55,745 bases of DNA from Bacillus sp. IITD106 (GCF_019459225.1 NZ_JAIAZY010000031.1:1-55745), one strand, 5' to 3'. Positions 25,690 through 36,464 are shown, numbered from the stretch's first letter. Notes: generated from the letters alone by a model not told the origin. Made by a program: numbers and translations.

Positions 25690-26709
25690 TTATTTTAATT
25701 CCATTTTAACAGATGCCCGCCCATTTTCGACTTTTACCTCTGCTTTAGCACCATTGACAAGAGTGATTTGCGGTGGAACATGACCGATGTCCGCATCATA
25801 AGCGATTGGCAGCCCAGTCACTTGAGAGAGTCTCTCCATCGCATCAAAAGTAGTAAAACCCTCCACATCTTCTCCAGCTGGAGTTCGACCAAAGATGATC
25901 CCACTAGAATATTTAAACCAACCAGCATATTGCAGCTGCAACAAGGAGCGATAAAAATCAGTGGCACTCATTTCACAGTTTTCAAAATACCAAAGTATTT
26001 TTTCATCAGGTATATATTTTTCCCGAAATGCTTTTATATCTGCATATGGCGTTCCGACTAAATTTTGCAGCGTGTCGATACAACCACCTAGAATTCTGCC
26101 CTCGATTTTTAAAGTTTTTCCATCTAAAGTTTTCCAATTTGTCGCCGTATCTAATTCAAATACATAAGGATTAGGCTTTTTATCATGATTCCATTCGGAT
26201 TGATATTTTTCAGAAGAAGTTTGGAAGATTGTAGTGCCTTCCGTTCCCATAAGTACATCCATAAACTTTTTGGTCGTCTCATCCCATTCATCACTACGCA
26301 AATCAATTAAGTTCGTTCCATGAGCAGTAGCAATCCCGGTCATAACCGTAATCGAAAATAAAAGAGTACTAGTATCAGAATATCCTAATATCCATTTTGG
26401 CTGAATCCGATCCCATTCCAAAAGTGGGAGAATTTCCATTAAAATTTCCCCACCCCATGGTGGAATGATCGCATCGATATAGGAGTTTTGCAGCATCGAA
26501 TTCAATTCCGCTGCACGAATGCTTGCTTCAGCTGATGCTGCTTTTTCGTTCGTCCAAGGGGTTTCTCCAACCTCGACTTGAAAGCCACGCCTTTTTAATT
26601 GTTCAATGCCGCCAGACAAGATCGGGTGCAGTTCTTTAGGTACACCAGAAGAGGGGGCGGTGATGCCAATTGTACCTCCAGATTTTAACGGTTTCGGATA
26701 ACGAATCAT
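25690..26709 (-). CDS. S66-family serine peptidase (MccF / LD-carboxypeptidase type)
   Basis: 339 aa. It has the S66 signatures: TIGITAPSSGVP at the N-terminus, nucleophile serine in WILGYSDTSTLL (about 108-119), glutamate in ILWYFENCEMS, and histidine in AYDADIGHVPPQITL. The family includes LD-carboxypeptidases of cell-wall recycling and MccF, which cleaves microcin C; the Bacillus members of this length usually belong to the MccF-like branch. GGAGAG precedes the ATG. Confidence 0.88.
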   Translation of the reverse strand: MIRYPKPLKSGGTIGITAPSSGVPKELHPILSGGIEQLKRRGFQVEVGETPWTNEKAASAEASIRAAELNSMLQNSYIDAIIPPWGGEILMEILPLLEWDRIQPKWILGYSDTSTLLFSITVMTGIATAHGTNLIDLRSDEWDETTKKFMDVLMGTEGTTIFQTSSEKYQSEWNHDKKPNPYVFELDTATNWKTLDGKTLKIEGRILGGCIDTLQNLVGTPYADIKAFREKYIPDEKILWYFENCEMSATDFYRSLLQLQYAGWFKYSSGIIFGRTPAGEDVEGFTTFDAMERLSQVTGLPIAYDADIGHVPPQITLVNGAKAEVKVENGRASVKMELK

Positions 26710-26855
26710 CGAAATCTCTCCTCTCGTAATTGAGACTATTTTAGAGCATTAGCGAAGTAAAAGAAAGAGTTCATCTCAAAAACGTTTTCCTTTGACTAAA
26801 TAGGGAAGAACTTACAAAGAATAACGTCAATATCTTTAAAATGGAGATGAAGCTT

Positions 26856-28112
26856 ATGTCGAATGTTAGTCCAATGCCGAAAGAAGAAGGTTTAGATCAT
26901 ACGCTTAGCTTGGCGAGAGAAGGATATCTGTATATCCCAAATAGACGCCATAGTTTTAATTCCAATATATTTGAAACTCGTTTGCTTGGAAAAAAGGCCA
27001 TTTGCATGGGTGGGAAAGAAGCGGCAGAACTTTTTTATGATGAAGAAAAGTTCATGAGGCAAGGAGCAGCGCCGAATCGGATTTTGCAGACATTGTTTGG
27101 ATCGAAAGGTGTTCAAACTTTGGACGGGGCGGAGCATAAGCATCGAAAGGAAATGTTTATGGCTCTTATGTCTCAGGAAAGAATTGAGGATTTAATTAAT
27201 TTGACGAGAAATGAGTGGGAGTCTGCGGTAACGAAATGGGAAGGAATGGACGAAGTCGTATTATATGAAGAAGTTCAGGAAATATTATGTCGGGCTGCGT
27301 GTCATTGGGCTGGTGTACCTATTCAGGTGGATGAAATAAAAGCGCGTTCTAAAGAGTTTGGGTCGTTATTTGAGTCGGTCGCAGCGATTGGGCCAAACCA
27401 TTGGCTAGGAAGAACTGCACGGAATAACCTTGAAAAATGGATTAGTGGACTAGTTGAAAAAGTTCGCAATCAAGAGTTAGAGCCACCAGAAAATACAGCG
27501 TTGCATCAATTTTCTTGGCACAGAGATGCATCAGGAGATTTGTTAGAGGCTGAAGTCGTAGCAGTGGAAGTCATAAATATTATCCGCCCAATCATAGCTA
27601 TTTCCATTTTTATTAATTTCACAGCACTCGCCATTCACCATTATCCTGAAGAAAAGGTGAAACTCCAATCGAGAGATGAAAAATATACCGAAATGTTTGT
27701 CCAAGAAGTACGCCGTTTTTATCCTTTCTTTCCTCTTGTGGCTGCTAGGGTAAAAAAAGACTTTATATGGAATGGATATAAGTTTGATGCTGGCACATTA
27801 ACACTGCTTGATCTATATGGAACGAATCACGATCCAACGATTTGGGATAACCCGGATCTATTTAATCCAGAACGTTTTTCTGATTGGAAAGGTAATCCAT
27901 TTTCCTTTATACCACAAGGGGGCGGCGACTATCATTCGGGACACCGTTGCCCAGGTGAGTGGATCACTGTAGAAGTAATGAAAGCAGTCGTTGATCAATT
28001 AATAAACAAAATGGAGTATCAAGTTCCCGAGCAGGATTTAAGTTTTAGTTTGGTTAGTATGCCAAGCATTCCTGAGAGTAGATTCGTAATAAATAATGTG
28101 AAGAGAAAATGA
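26856..28112 (+). CDS. ybdT: CYP152 fatty-acid peroxygenase (P450)
   Basis: About 418 aa (P450-BSbeta is 417). It uses hydrogen peroxide to hydroxylate fatty acids, so it needs no redox partner. The heme-binding loop is [16 protein letters not shown] with Cys365, and the CYP152 Arg-Pro pair that positions the substrate carboxylate is at 244-245 (IIRPIIAIS). [14 protein letters not shown] and [14 protein letters not shown] are shared with YbdT. ATG 26856 is favoured because GGAGATGA is then 7 bp upstream; ATG 26841 is also in frame. Single gene followed by a terminator. Confidence 0.93.
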   Translation: MSNVSPMPKEEGLDHTLSLAREGYLYIPNRRHSFNSNIFETRLLGKKAICMGGKEAAELFYDEEKFMRQGAAPNRILQTLFGSKGVQTLDGAEHKHRKEMFMALMSQERIEDLINLTRNEWESAVTKWEGMDEVVLYEEVQEILCRAACHWAGVPIQVDEIKARSKEFGSLFESVAAIGPNHWLGRTARNNLEKWISGLVEKVRNQELEPPENTALHQFSWHRDASGDLLEAEVVAVEVINIIRPIIAISIFINFTALAIHHYPEEKVKLQSRDEKYTEMFVQEVRRFYPFFPLVAARVKKDFIWNGYKFDAGTLTLLDLYGTNHDPTIWDNPDLFNPERFSDWKGNPFSFIPQGGGDYHSGHRCPGEWITVEVMKAVVDQLINKMEYQVPEQDLSFSLVSMPSIPESRFVINNVKRK

Positions 28113-28118
28113 ATTTTG

Positions 28119-28146
28119 GCAGACGTTACAGAAGTCTGCTTCTTTT
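28119..28146 (+). terminator. terminator after the P450 gene
   Basis: GCAGAC (28119-28124) pairs with GTCTGC (28134-28139), followed by TTCTTTTATTT. Confidence 0.65.
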
Positions 28147-28193
28147 ATTTGGAAAAACATTCTCACCTTGCTTCATATTTTTATATATTATTA

Positions 28194-28223
28194 TTGACCT
28201 CGAAAAAATATTTATAGTATGAT
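28194..28223 (+). promoter_or_regulatory. probable glmS promoter
   Basis: TTGACC (28194-28199), 18 bp, TATGAT (28218-28223). The predicted start would leave about 50 nt before the ribozyme cleavage site, as is usual for glmS leaders. Confidence 0.5.
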
Positions 28224-28282
28224 ATTCCTGTTTCGTTTTTTATTCAAATATAGAAAGGAGCATCGTTAGGAAGTATTAATAA

Positions 28283-28440
28283 GCGCCAGAACTAATCTGT
28301 TCGTAAAATTATTTAGATTAGTTGACGAGGTGGAGGTTTATCGAACGTTCGGCGGATGCCTCCCGGCTGTGACACACAGTCGAACTTTCTTTCTCAAATC
28401 ACTGAGGCGACTCGGTGGACAAAAGAAAGAGAATGTGCAC
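28283..28440 (+). ncRNA. glmS ribozyme
   Basis: The core starts AGCGCCAGAACTAATCTG with the predicted self-cleavage between A28282 and G28283. It continues through GACGAGGTGGAGGTTTATCG, AACGTTCGGCGGATGCCTCC, GGCTGTGACACACAGTCG and CTGAGGCGACTCGGTGGAC, all typical conserved parts of the glucosamine-6-phosphate-dependent ribozyme. Binding of GlcN6P triggers cleavage and mRNA decay, giving feedback control of glmS. The 3' limit is approximate. Confidence 0.95.
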
Positions 28441-28461
28441 ATACAGAAAAATAAAACAGAG

Positions 28462-28511
28462 ATAAGGGGGCAAGTATGCCCCCGTGCTTGCTTGCCTCCT
28501 TATATAGGAGG
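28462..28511 (+). promoter_or_regulatory. competing hairpins between ribozyme and glmS start, one masking the RBS
   Basis: Three pairings compete here. (a) GGGGGCA (28466-28472) with TGCCCCC (28477-28483). (b) ATAAGGGGGCAAG (28462-28474) with CTTGCCTCCTTAT (28491-28503), 13 bp with one G-T pair. (c) CCTCCT (28495-28500) with the Shine-Dalgarno AGGAGG (28506-28511). Pairing (b) would free the ribosome site that (c) hides. Regulation is inferred only from complementarity. Confidence 0.5.
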
Positions 28512-28518
28512 AAAACTT

Positions 28519-30321
28519 ATGTGCGGCATTACAGGTTATATTGGAAATCAAGATTCGAAAGAAATTTTATTAAAAGGCTTGGAAAAGCTTGAATATAGAG
28601 GGTATGATTCTGCAGGGATTGCACTAAGCAACGATAGCGGCGTCCATATTTTTAAAGAAAAAGGTCGCATTGCCGATTTAAGAAGTGCCGTAGACGAAAG
28701 AATTTTTGCACAGGCTGGAATCGGACATACCCGCTGGGCAACGCATGGAGTGCCAAGTCGTTCCAATGCACACCCACATCAAAGTACTTCAGGCCGTTTT
28801 ACTTTAGTTCATAACGGAGTCATTGAAAACTATACATTGTTGCAGCAGAAATACTTACAAGATGTTTCATTTCAAAGTGACACGGATTCTGAAGTGATTG
28901 TCCATTTGATTGAAAAGCTTGCGGAAGAAGGAATGGACGTAGAAGAAGCGATTCGCAAAACGTTGACATTATTAGAAGGATCCTATGCAATTGCGATTAT
29001 CGATACAGAAAACACGGATACCATTTTTGTCGCGAAAAATAAGAGTCCTTTACTTGTTGGTGTCGGAGATGGATTCAATGTTGTAGCGAGCGACGCGATG
29101 GCGATGATTCAAATAACGGATACGTATATCGAATTGATGGATCAAGAAATGGTCGTTTTGAAAAGGGATGAAGTGACGATTAAAAACCTTGCTGGTGAGG
29201 TCGTTAATCGCGATTCGTATAAAGCAGAAATTGACGCGAGCGATATTGAAAAAGGGACATATCCTCACTATATGTTGAAGGAAATCGATGAACAGCCCCT
29301 AGTGATTAGAAAAATCATCCAAGCTTACCAAAATGAAAAAGGGGAACTGGAAATCGCGGAAGACATTTTACAAGCAGTGAAGGAATGTGACCGCGTCTAT
29401 ATTGTGGCGTGTGGAACGAGCTACCATGCAGGTCTTGTCGGAAAACAATTGATTGAAAGCATGGCAAAAATTCCGGTTGAGGTTCATGTTGCAAGCGAAT
29501 TTAGCTACAATATGCCGCTTTTATCTGAAAAACCACTGTTTATTTTTATTTCTCAAAGCGGTGAAACAGCAGACAGCCGAGCAGTTTTAGTTCAAGTAAA
29601 AGAAAAGGGCTATAAAGCTCTAACGATTACTAATGTTCCAGGTTCGACTTTGTCCCGTGAAGCAGATTTCACAATGCTTCTTCATGCAGGACCGGAAATT
29701 GCTGTTGCTTCAACGAAAGCCTACACTGCACAGATTGCCGTATTAGCCATTCTTGCAAATGTAACGGCACAATCTCGCGGTTTGAATACGGAATTCGATT
29801 TAATCCATGAACTCGGAATCATCGCAAATGCTATGGAAACACTTTGTGATTCAAAAGAAGAATTTGAAAAAATTGCAAGCGAGTTCCTGCCATTTACTCG
29901 TAACTGCTTCTTCATCGGGCGTTCAATAGACTACTTCGTATGCCTAGAAGGATCCTTAAAACTAAAGGAAATTTCCTATATCCAAGCAGAAGGCTTCGCA
30001 GGTGGCGAACTCAAACACGGAACCATCGCCTTAATTGAAGACGGAACACCTGTCATTGCCTTAGCAACCCAAGAAAACGTCAACTGGAGCATCCGCGGCA
30101 ACGTAAAAGAGGTCGTCGCCCGCGGCGCCAATCCATGCATCATCTCAATGGCAGGTCTCGAAACGGATGAAGATCGTTTCGTCTTACCAGCCGTAAACGA
30201 ATTACTAACACCTCTTATCTCTGTCATCCCACTCCAACTGATCGCTTATTACGCTTCCTTGCATCGTGGCTGCGATGTCGATAAACCTAGGAATCTAGCG
30301 AAAAGTGTGACGGTGGAGTAG
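28519..30321 (+). CDS. glmS: glutamine--fructose-6-phosphate aminotransferase
   Basis: 600 aa, exactly the usual Bacillus length. It makes glucosamine-6-phosphate from fructose-6-phosphate and glutamine, the entry step to UDP-GlcNAc. [10 protein letters not shown] begins the class II glutaminase domain with catalytic Cys2; two SIS domains follow ([12 protein letters not shown], then SQSGETADS and [12 protein letters not shown]); the C-terminus [13 protein letters not shown] is the conserved end recognised by TnsD of Tn7-like transposons. ATG 28519 has AGGAGG 7 bp upstream. Controlled by the glmS ribozyme. Transposon DNA begins 25 bp after the stop codon. Confidence 0.98.
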   Translation: MCGITGYIGNQDSKEILLKGLEKLEYRGYDSAGIALSNDSGVHIFKEKGRIADLRSAVDERIFAQAGIGHTRWATHGVPSRSNAHPHQSTSGRFTLVHNGVIENYTLLQQKYLQDVSFQSDTDSEVIVHLIEKLAEEGMDVEEAIRKTLTLLEGSYAIAIIDTENTDTIFVAKNKSPLLVGVGDGFNVVASDAMAMIQITDTYIELMDQEMVVLKRDEVTIKNLAGEVVNRDSYKAEIDASDIEKGTYPHYMLKEIDEQPLVIRKIIQAYQNEKGELEIAEDILQAVKECDRVYIVACGTSYHAGLVGKQLIESMAKIPVEVHVASEFSYNMPLLSEKPLFIFISQSGETADSRAVLVQVKEKGYKALTITNVPGSTLSREADFTMLLHAGPEIAVASTKAYTAQIAVLAILANVTAQSRGLNTEFDLIHELGIIANAMETLCDSKEEFEKIASEFLPFTRNCFFIGRSIDYFVCLEGSLKLKEISYIQAEGFAGGELKHGTIALIEDGTPVIALATQENVNWSIRGNVKEVVARGANPCIISMAGLETDEDRFVLPAVNELLTPLISVIPLQLIAYYASLHRGCDVDKPRNLAKSVTVE

Positions 30322-30346
30322 GGATAATATATATAAATATTAGATT
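30322..30346 (+). other. attTn7-type insertion site with target duplication AGATT
   Basis: Between the glmS stop (30321) and the first transposon base (30347) lie 25 bp ending in AGATT (30342-30346). The same five bases follow the far end of the element at 31454-31458. Tn7 inserts at this distance from glmS with a 5-bp duplication. Confidence 0.88.
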
Positions 30347-30412
30347 TGTCTAAACAAAATAAAGTTTGCAGAATGAGAAAAAAGTCTGCTTAAGAAGAAA
30401 AAAGTTTGCACA

Positions 30413-30468
30413 AAGTCTCGTGGGTGTATCCATAGTATGGGTATATTCACGGGGCTTTTTTATGTTTT
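30413..30468 (+). terminator. terminator just inside the transposon end
   Basis: AAGTCTCGTGGGTGTATCC can pair imperfectly with GGGTATATTCACGGGGCTT, followed by T6. It lies inside the transposon and would end glmS transcription; the native glmS terminator is not visible upstream. Confidence 0.65.
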
Positions 30469-30599
30469 TTATAGGCTAGCAAAGGTTTTTCGTGGGGGTT
30501 AAGGTATCCCTTTCGGGTTAGATAATACCTAAGAATAAAGACATCACAAGGGGTGTTCGTGTATCACTTTGAATGAGTAGTAATAGAACCAAACCAATT

Positions 30600-30915
30600 A
30601 AGGAAAGTCCACGTCCGGCAATGTGTGACAAGCCCCAAGCAGGTTCCACGCCCATAAGAAAATAAATATATATATAAATAATTAGGCAGAGGTCAAGTGG
30701 TAAGTATGGGGAATGGCGGTGGTACAGGAGAAACCGAAAGGTATAGTAGTGTGCTCCATCTTTCAAGGGAAGTCCACGTCCATGAAGGTATACCGTGCTT
30801 CAAACATAAGCACTCGCCCATAAAGAAATAATTAAAAATAAAAATAAATAATTATGTATGGGTAACGTGGAAAGTATGGGATTGACGGTGGTATATGAGA
30901 AACCGTAAGTGCTAG
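30600..30915 (+). ncRNA. tandem pair of structured-RNA-like units of unknown family
   Basis: Two related units of about 165-169 bp. Unit 1: GGAAAGTCCACGTCC (30602), GCCCATAAG (30650), GTGGTAAGTATGGGG (30697), CGGTGGTACAGGAGAAACCG (30717). Unit 2: GGGAAGTCCACGTCC (30767), GCCCATAAAG (30816), GTGGAAAGTATGGGA (30867), CGGTGGTATATGAGAAACCG (30886). Conserved blocks alternate with variable A/T spacers, as in structured RNA. CCCATA can pair with TATGGG, CCACG with CGTGG in unit 2 (CCAC with GTGG in unit 1), and CGGT with ACCG in a terminal hairpin. No protein frame explains it. The plus strand is inferred from GNRA/GAAA-type loops and is not certain. Confidence 0.6.
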
Positions 30916-31211
30916 GTATGAAGTAGATGGATGAAAGGTATCTTCGATACCTCATTTATTGGCGAGATGCGAATATCATTACTGAAACACCCACTAAACA
31001 GATACTAGCACCTATCCAAACGTATAAATCAGGTGTACCCCATCCTCATATACGGAAGGACTCCTCCGAAAACACCTCAATAAATGGCTTACTTTTCATC
31101 AACAATAGCCAAATTAGATTCCATTCCATCAATTTCGGCAATTCCAACAAATATAAAAAATACAATTGCATAGGCACCTCATTAGAAGGCAAGAATCGGT
31201 TATGGTACAGG

Positions 31212-31229
31212 GGGCACCGTTAGGTGCCC
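31212..31229. other. hairpin inside the Tn7-like element
   Basis: GGGCACC (31212-31218) and GGTGCCC (31223-31229) form a perfect stem with loop GTTA, before a weak GGGTTTT stretch. A second perfect hairpin AGGTATC/GATACCT lies at 30936-30952. Between 30953 and 31260 I see no convincing gene; a 98-codon open frame from 30927 lacks a ribosome site and recognisable motifs. Confidence 0.55.
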
Positions 31230-31467
31230 TAATTGGGTTTTGGTCACTCCTCTAATATGGTGATCTCCCCACTATGTCTAAGCAAACTTTATTCTTATCA
31301 TTTTTATTTTTCGAGTTCATTTTCGGCAGAAAACCGGCAAATCTTTGAGCAAACTTTATTCTCATTAAAAAAGTTGGGTAATGCCTTTGAAGTCAGATGT
31401 GGCAAGGGGTGAACGTGATTCCTCGCTTCTGCAAACTTTATTCTAATTTAACAAGATTTTATCCCCC

Positions 31468-32324
31468 TGTAACTCCCTCGGTACCCATGGAACTTTGTTC
31501 TCCCCTGCTGTAACTAAGTTGGTACCTGAAAGTGAAAAAGGGGAGAGAAGCTCCAAAAGAATCGGGATGCGTACCAATGGTACGTCTTTCTCGGTTTTTT
31601 TTTATTAATCAAACGTTTAATTAGTTTATCCAATATGCCCCCAATCCCTTGCCAAATAAGGCTTTTCAGTTTCTTTTCCACACCATCAATTCGCAGGAAT
31701 TCCAGGTTCTATTCAGCTAGTTTCCTAACTATAACACCATCCCAAAATTGTTATATTTCCTGTCTTTTTTCCTGATTGGTTCTTCCATTCTTAGAAAAAC
31801 TTAATAGGATCGGCGGCATATTCTATACAAGATAGAGTGAACGAAAGAGGCCGAAATAGGGGGTTTTAGGGAAGAACTTTATAGCAGAATGTAAAGAAGA
31901 AAAAGACGAGGTAAGAAGGATAGGGCTTAGAGCGGTAAGGGTTTAAGGGGAGTGGGGAGGGAGTTTGGGGAAATTCCAACTATAGAACAGCTAGATACTT
32001 ATCCTATAAGGAATTCAGTTGTTTTCCTCACTATATAAACCTGTAGGATTTCCAATCTTTCTTCACTTTTTTCCTCCGTCCATTCCGTCCCAAAATTGTT
32101 ACATTTCCATTCTTTTCTCTGGACTCTATTCTCCATTCCAGGGGAGAACTTAGTTACAATGGCAGAATATTCTATACAAGCCAGAGTGGAAAAAAGGGGG
32201 CAAAAACGACCATTTTGGGTACCAACTTAGTTTCATTGCCTAGAGGCTTAAAAGAGGGCGTGGAATCAAGAGGGAGAAGGGATGGAGGTGGATTTGAGAA
32301 AGTTCCAACTAAGTTCCAGATACA
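31468..32324. mobile_element. decayed Tn7-like element(s) with a second type of end repeat
   Basis: No coding sequence. End-like repeats with the core AACTTAGTT occur at 32147 and 32224 and as the complement AACTAAGTT at 31512 and 32307; GGTACC accompanies several copies. TGT at 31468 and ACA at 32322-32324 are plausible termini; the latter is followed by TAGATT. The interior holds two copies of a roughly 240-bp end-like module (from CCCAAAATTG at 31741 and 32089; TTCTATACAA at 31821 and 32170; TTCCAACTA at 31974 and 32303), so at least two related elements are stacked, the left one with a blurred boundary. Confidence 0.6.
31561..31665. repeat. dispersed repeat, copy A
   Basis: Begins ATCGGGATGCGTACCAATGG, then TACGTCTTTCTCGGTT, a T run, ATTAATCAAACGTTTAATTAG and, further on, ATAAGGCTTTTCAGTT. 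A second copy is at 48911-49045 with about 25 extra bases in the middle. GTACC-AAT-GGTAC forms a hairpin before the T run, so it may act as a terminator. Confidence 0.75.
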
Positions 32325-32325
32325 T

Positions 32326-32400
32326 AGATTTGTTGAATGACAAAAAAGTTTTTTAATTACAAATAAAGTCGTTTAATTTACAATAAAGTTGTTAAAAACT
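32326..32400 (+). mobile_element. compact end of a third Tn7-like element
   Basis: AGATT (32326-32330) is followed directly by TGTTGAATGA (32331) and then three abutting 20-bp repeats beginning CAAAAAAGTT (32341), AAATAAAGTC (32361) and CAATAAAGTT (32381). The spacing equals that of the first element's glmS-proximal end, and the repeats share the AATAAAG core. The same AGATT precedes it, as expected for an older insertion at the same site. 32401-32518 shows no feature. Confidence 0.75.
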
Positions 32401-32518
32401 TCAAACGTCTTATTCCATTCAAGAGCCATTTAATTGAATAACGCACCGTCCTAATGATTGGCCTCGAAATCGTATATCAAGTTAATAAATGGAATAGCTC
32501 AGTGGAAATTTGTTACAA

Positions 32519-32560
32519 AAAGGGACAGTTACGATAAATAATCAGTAACTGTCCCTTTCT
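32519..32560. terminator. strong hairpin upstream of rph
   Basis: AAAGGGACAGTTAC (32519-32532) is exactly complementary to GTAACTGTCCCTTT (32545-32558), followed by CTTT. It probably insulates the cargo gene from transcription across the transposon end. Confidence 0.75.
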
Positions 32561-32692
32561 TTGACTTAATTATATCATGGTAAATCAAAAATTTTCAGTC
32601 TTTTTTTTTATTTTTTAACCTGCTAGTATTAATCAAACGGTGTAGACGCTTCGATGAGACATTTAACATGGTAAGATGCGCTTTTTTGTTAA

Positions 32693-35341
<2,649 letters not shown>

Positions 35342-35588
35342 TTGCTAAATACCTTACAGCAAGAGAGATGTTTTACCTGCTTCAGCCTTTCAGGTCCAAT
35401 CATACCCACAGGGGCTCCAAGTCAAGTCCTTAACCGCTAATCTATGATTACATATAAACAAAGGTAAGGGGTGCACCATATCAATGTTTTTGATCGGATG
35501 CTATATATAATAAAGCTTTAATGGAATAAAAGAAACAGAAAGTAATCGATCTTTTTTACAAAACTCTTCGGAAGGAAATACTTTAAGA

Positions 35589-35679
35589 GCCTGTTTTGAT
35601 CAATCTTTTTTCAAAAGCAGGCTTCGTCTAAATCAGGCTTTATAATCCCATTTTGGTCAAGCTTTATTTTTAAGCAACA
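35589..35679. mobile_element. opposite-polarity (dispersed type) Tn7-like end
   Basis: Repeats in inverted orientation to the 32331 end: AATCTTTTTT (about 35602), AGGCTTTATA (35635) and AAGCTTTATT (35659), then TTTAAGCAACA ending at 35679. The last 20 bases match the inverted 32331 terminus at 14 of 20 positions. The expected AGATT duplication does not follow (TTTAC instead), so the junction is altered or this end belongs to another element. The first repeat lies in a hairpin, GCCTG-TTTTGA (35589-35599) with TCAAAAGCAGGC (35611-35622). Confidence 0.55.
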
Positions 35680-35718
35680 TTTACCCCTTCGGATTTGATT
35701 ATCTAAAGGGGGGTTTTT

Positions 35719-35802
35719 ATGTCGAAAAGAAAAAGAACATCTGAAATTGAACAGTGGATTAAACAAGGTCGAAGATTGAGGCAAGCAACCTTGTTGAGAT
35801 AA
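35719..35802 (+). pseudogene. truncated 5' end of a tnsA-type gene
   Basis: 27 codons: MSKRKRTSEIEQWIKQGRRL then RQATLLR and a stop. The first half matches the start of Tn7-like TnsA proteins (MxKRKRTxxIExWIKEGRG...). The rest of the endonuclease is missing. A hairpin CCCC...GGGG followed by T5 precedes it. It reads away from glmS, as tnsA does in Tn7. The assignment is by recall of the family motif. Confidence 0.6.
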
Positions 35803-35836
35803 CCGCTAAGTAAATAGACGAACACGCCTTCTTAGT

Positions 35837-36292
35837 TTATAAATTACTTTTCATCTCTTGAATTCTCTTTGCTTGTTCTTCGGGTGTCAAGTCTTCAATT
35901 TGAGTCGCAATCCACCAAATGTTACCTAAAGAGTCTTTTACCCCACCGTATCTTTCACCTGCGTGTTTCATATCGGTAGGGGGCATAATTGATTCTGCAC
36001 CGTATTGAACTGCTCTTTTATAAATGTTGTCGCAATCTTGAACATAAATATAGACGGAAGCCGGCATAACTCCATACTCTTCCATTGGCTCGCCCGCCAT
36101 GATAATTGAATCTCCGATCATAATCTCGGCATGCATGATCGAGCCGTCTGGTCTATCCAGTTGATACTTTAGCTTTCCACCAAATATATGTTCAATAAAT
36201 TCTATCAGTTGTGCCACGTGATCAACCATTAGGTAAGGATTGACTGTTTTCATTCCTTTGGGTTGGTATTGCACTGCTTGTGTTGATTTCAT
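35837..36292 (-). CDS. VOC-family protein, PhnB-like
   Basis: 151 aa. MKTVNPYLMVDHVAQLIEFI, then DGSIMHAEIMIGDSIIMAGE, VYIYVQDCDNIYKRAVQYGA and YGGVKDSLGNIWWIAT are the pattern of PhnB/YycE-type glyoxalase-fold proteins. The C-terminal tail (LTPEEQAKRIQEM) is common in this group. Function unknown; cytosolic. No strong ribosome site precedes the start chosen. It lies between two Tn7-like end motifs and may be cargo. Confidence 0.82.
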   Translation of the reverse strand: MKSTQAVQYQPKGMKTVNPYLMVDHVAQLIEFIEHIFGGKLKYQLDRPDGSIMHAEIMIGDSIIMAGEPMEEYGVMPASVYIYVQDCDNIYKRAVQYGAESIMPPTDMKHAGERYGGVKDSLGNIWWIATQIEDLTPEEQAKRIQEMKSNL

Positions 36293-36440
36293 TAATTTGC
36301 AGCTCTTGATTTTATTTGTTGCAATAAGAATTCCCTATCACAACAGCAATATCCTCTAAATTTTTAACATTTTTCCGTTCTGATCAGAACTAGGAGGATT
36401 AGATTTATTTGTTCTAAATTGAAGTTTGAAGGGCATTTTT

Positions 36441-36464
36441 GATCAAACAATTTTTCAAGCAACA
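36441..36464. repeat. second copy of the Tn7-like end motif ending AAGCAACA
   Basis: GATCAAACAATTTTTCAAGC then AACA (ending 36464) closely resembles 35656-35679, including the identical terminal AAGCAACA. It lies in the 267-bp gap before the histidine kinase gene, which otherwise contains nothing recognisable. Confidence 0.5.

Larger units (their letters stand above)
30347..31453. mobile_element. non-autonomous Tn7-like element at attTn7
   Basis: 1,107 bp bounded by TGT (30347) and ACA (31453) and flanked by AGATT direct repeats. The two termini, read inward, agree at 22 of the first 27 bases. On the glmS side three 20-bp repeats abut: AAAGTTTGCA at 30361, AAAGTCTGCT at 30381 and AAAGTTTGCA at 30401. 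On the far side three inverted copies of AATAAAGTTTGC are spaced apart (AGCAAACTTT at 31281 and 31348, TGCAAACTTT at 31430). In both ends the outermost repeat begins 14 bp from the terminus. This compact-end/dispersed-end asymmetry is the Tn7 R/L layout. There is no transposase gene; the cargo is a tandem RNA-like sequence. Confidence 0.88.

Noticed and set aside
30602-30740. RNase P RNA because of GGAAAGTCC
   Set aside because: Only this one short word matches; the other universally conserved RNase P regions are absent and the unit is too short.
30927-31223. 98-codon frame inside the Tn7-like element
   Set aside because: No ribosome site, low-complexity composition and no motif; its start overlaps the conserved RNA-like region.
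30347-32400. CRISPR array at the repeat-rich glmS downstream region
   Set aside because: Repeats are 20 bp without unique spacers on one side, are inverted at the other side, and fit transposase-binding sites at transposon ends; no cas genes.
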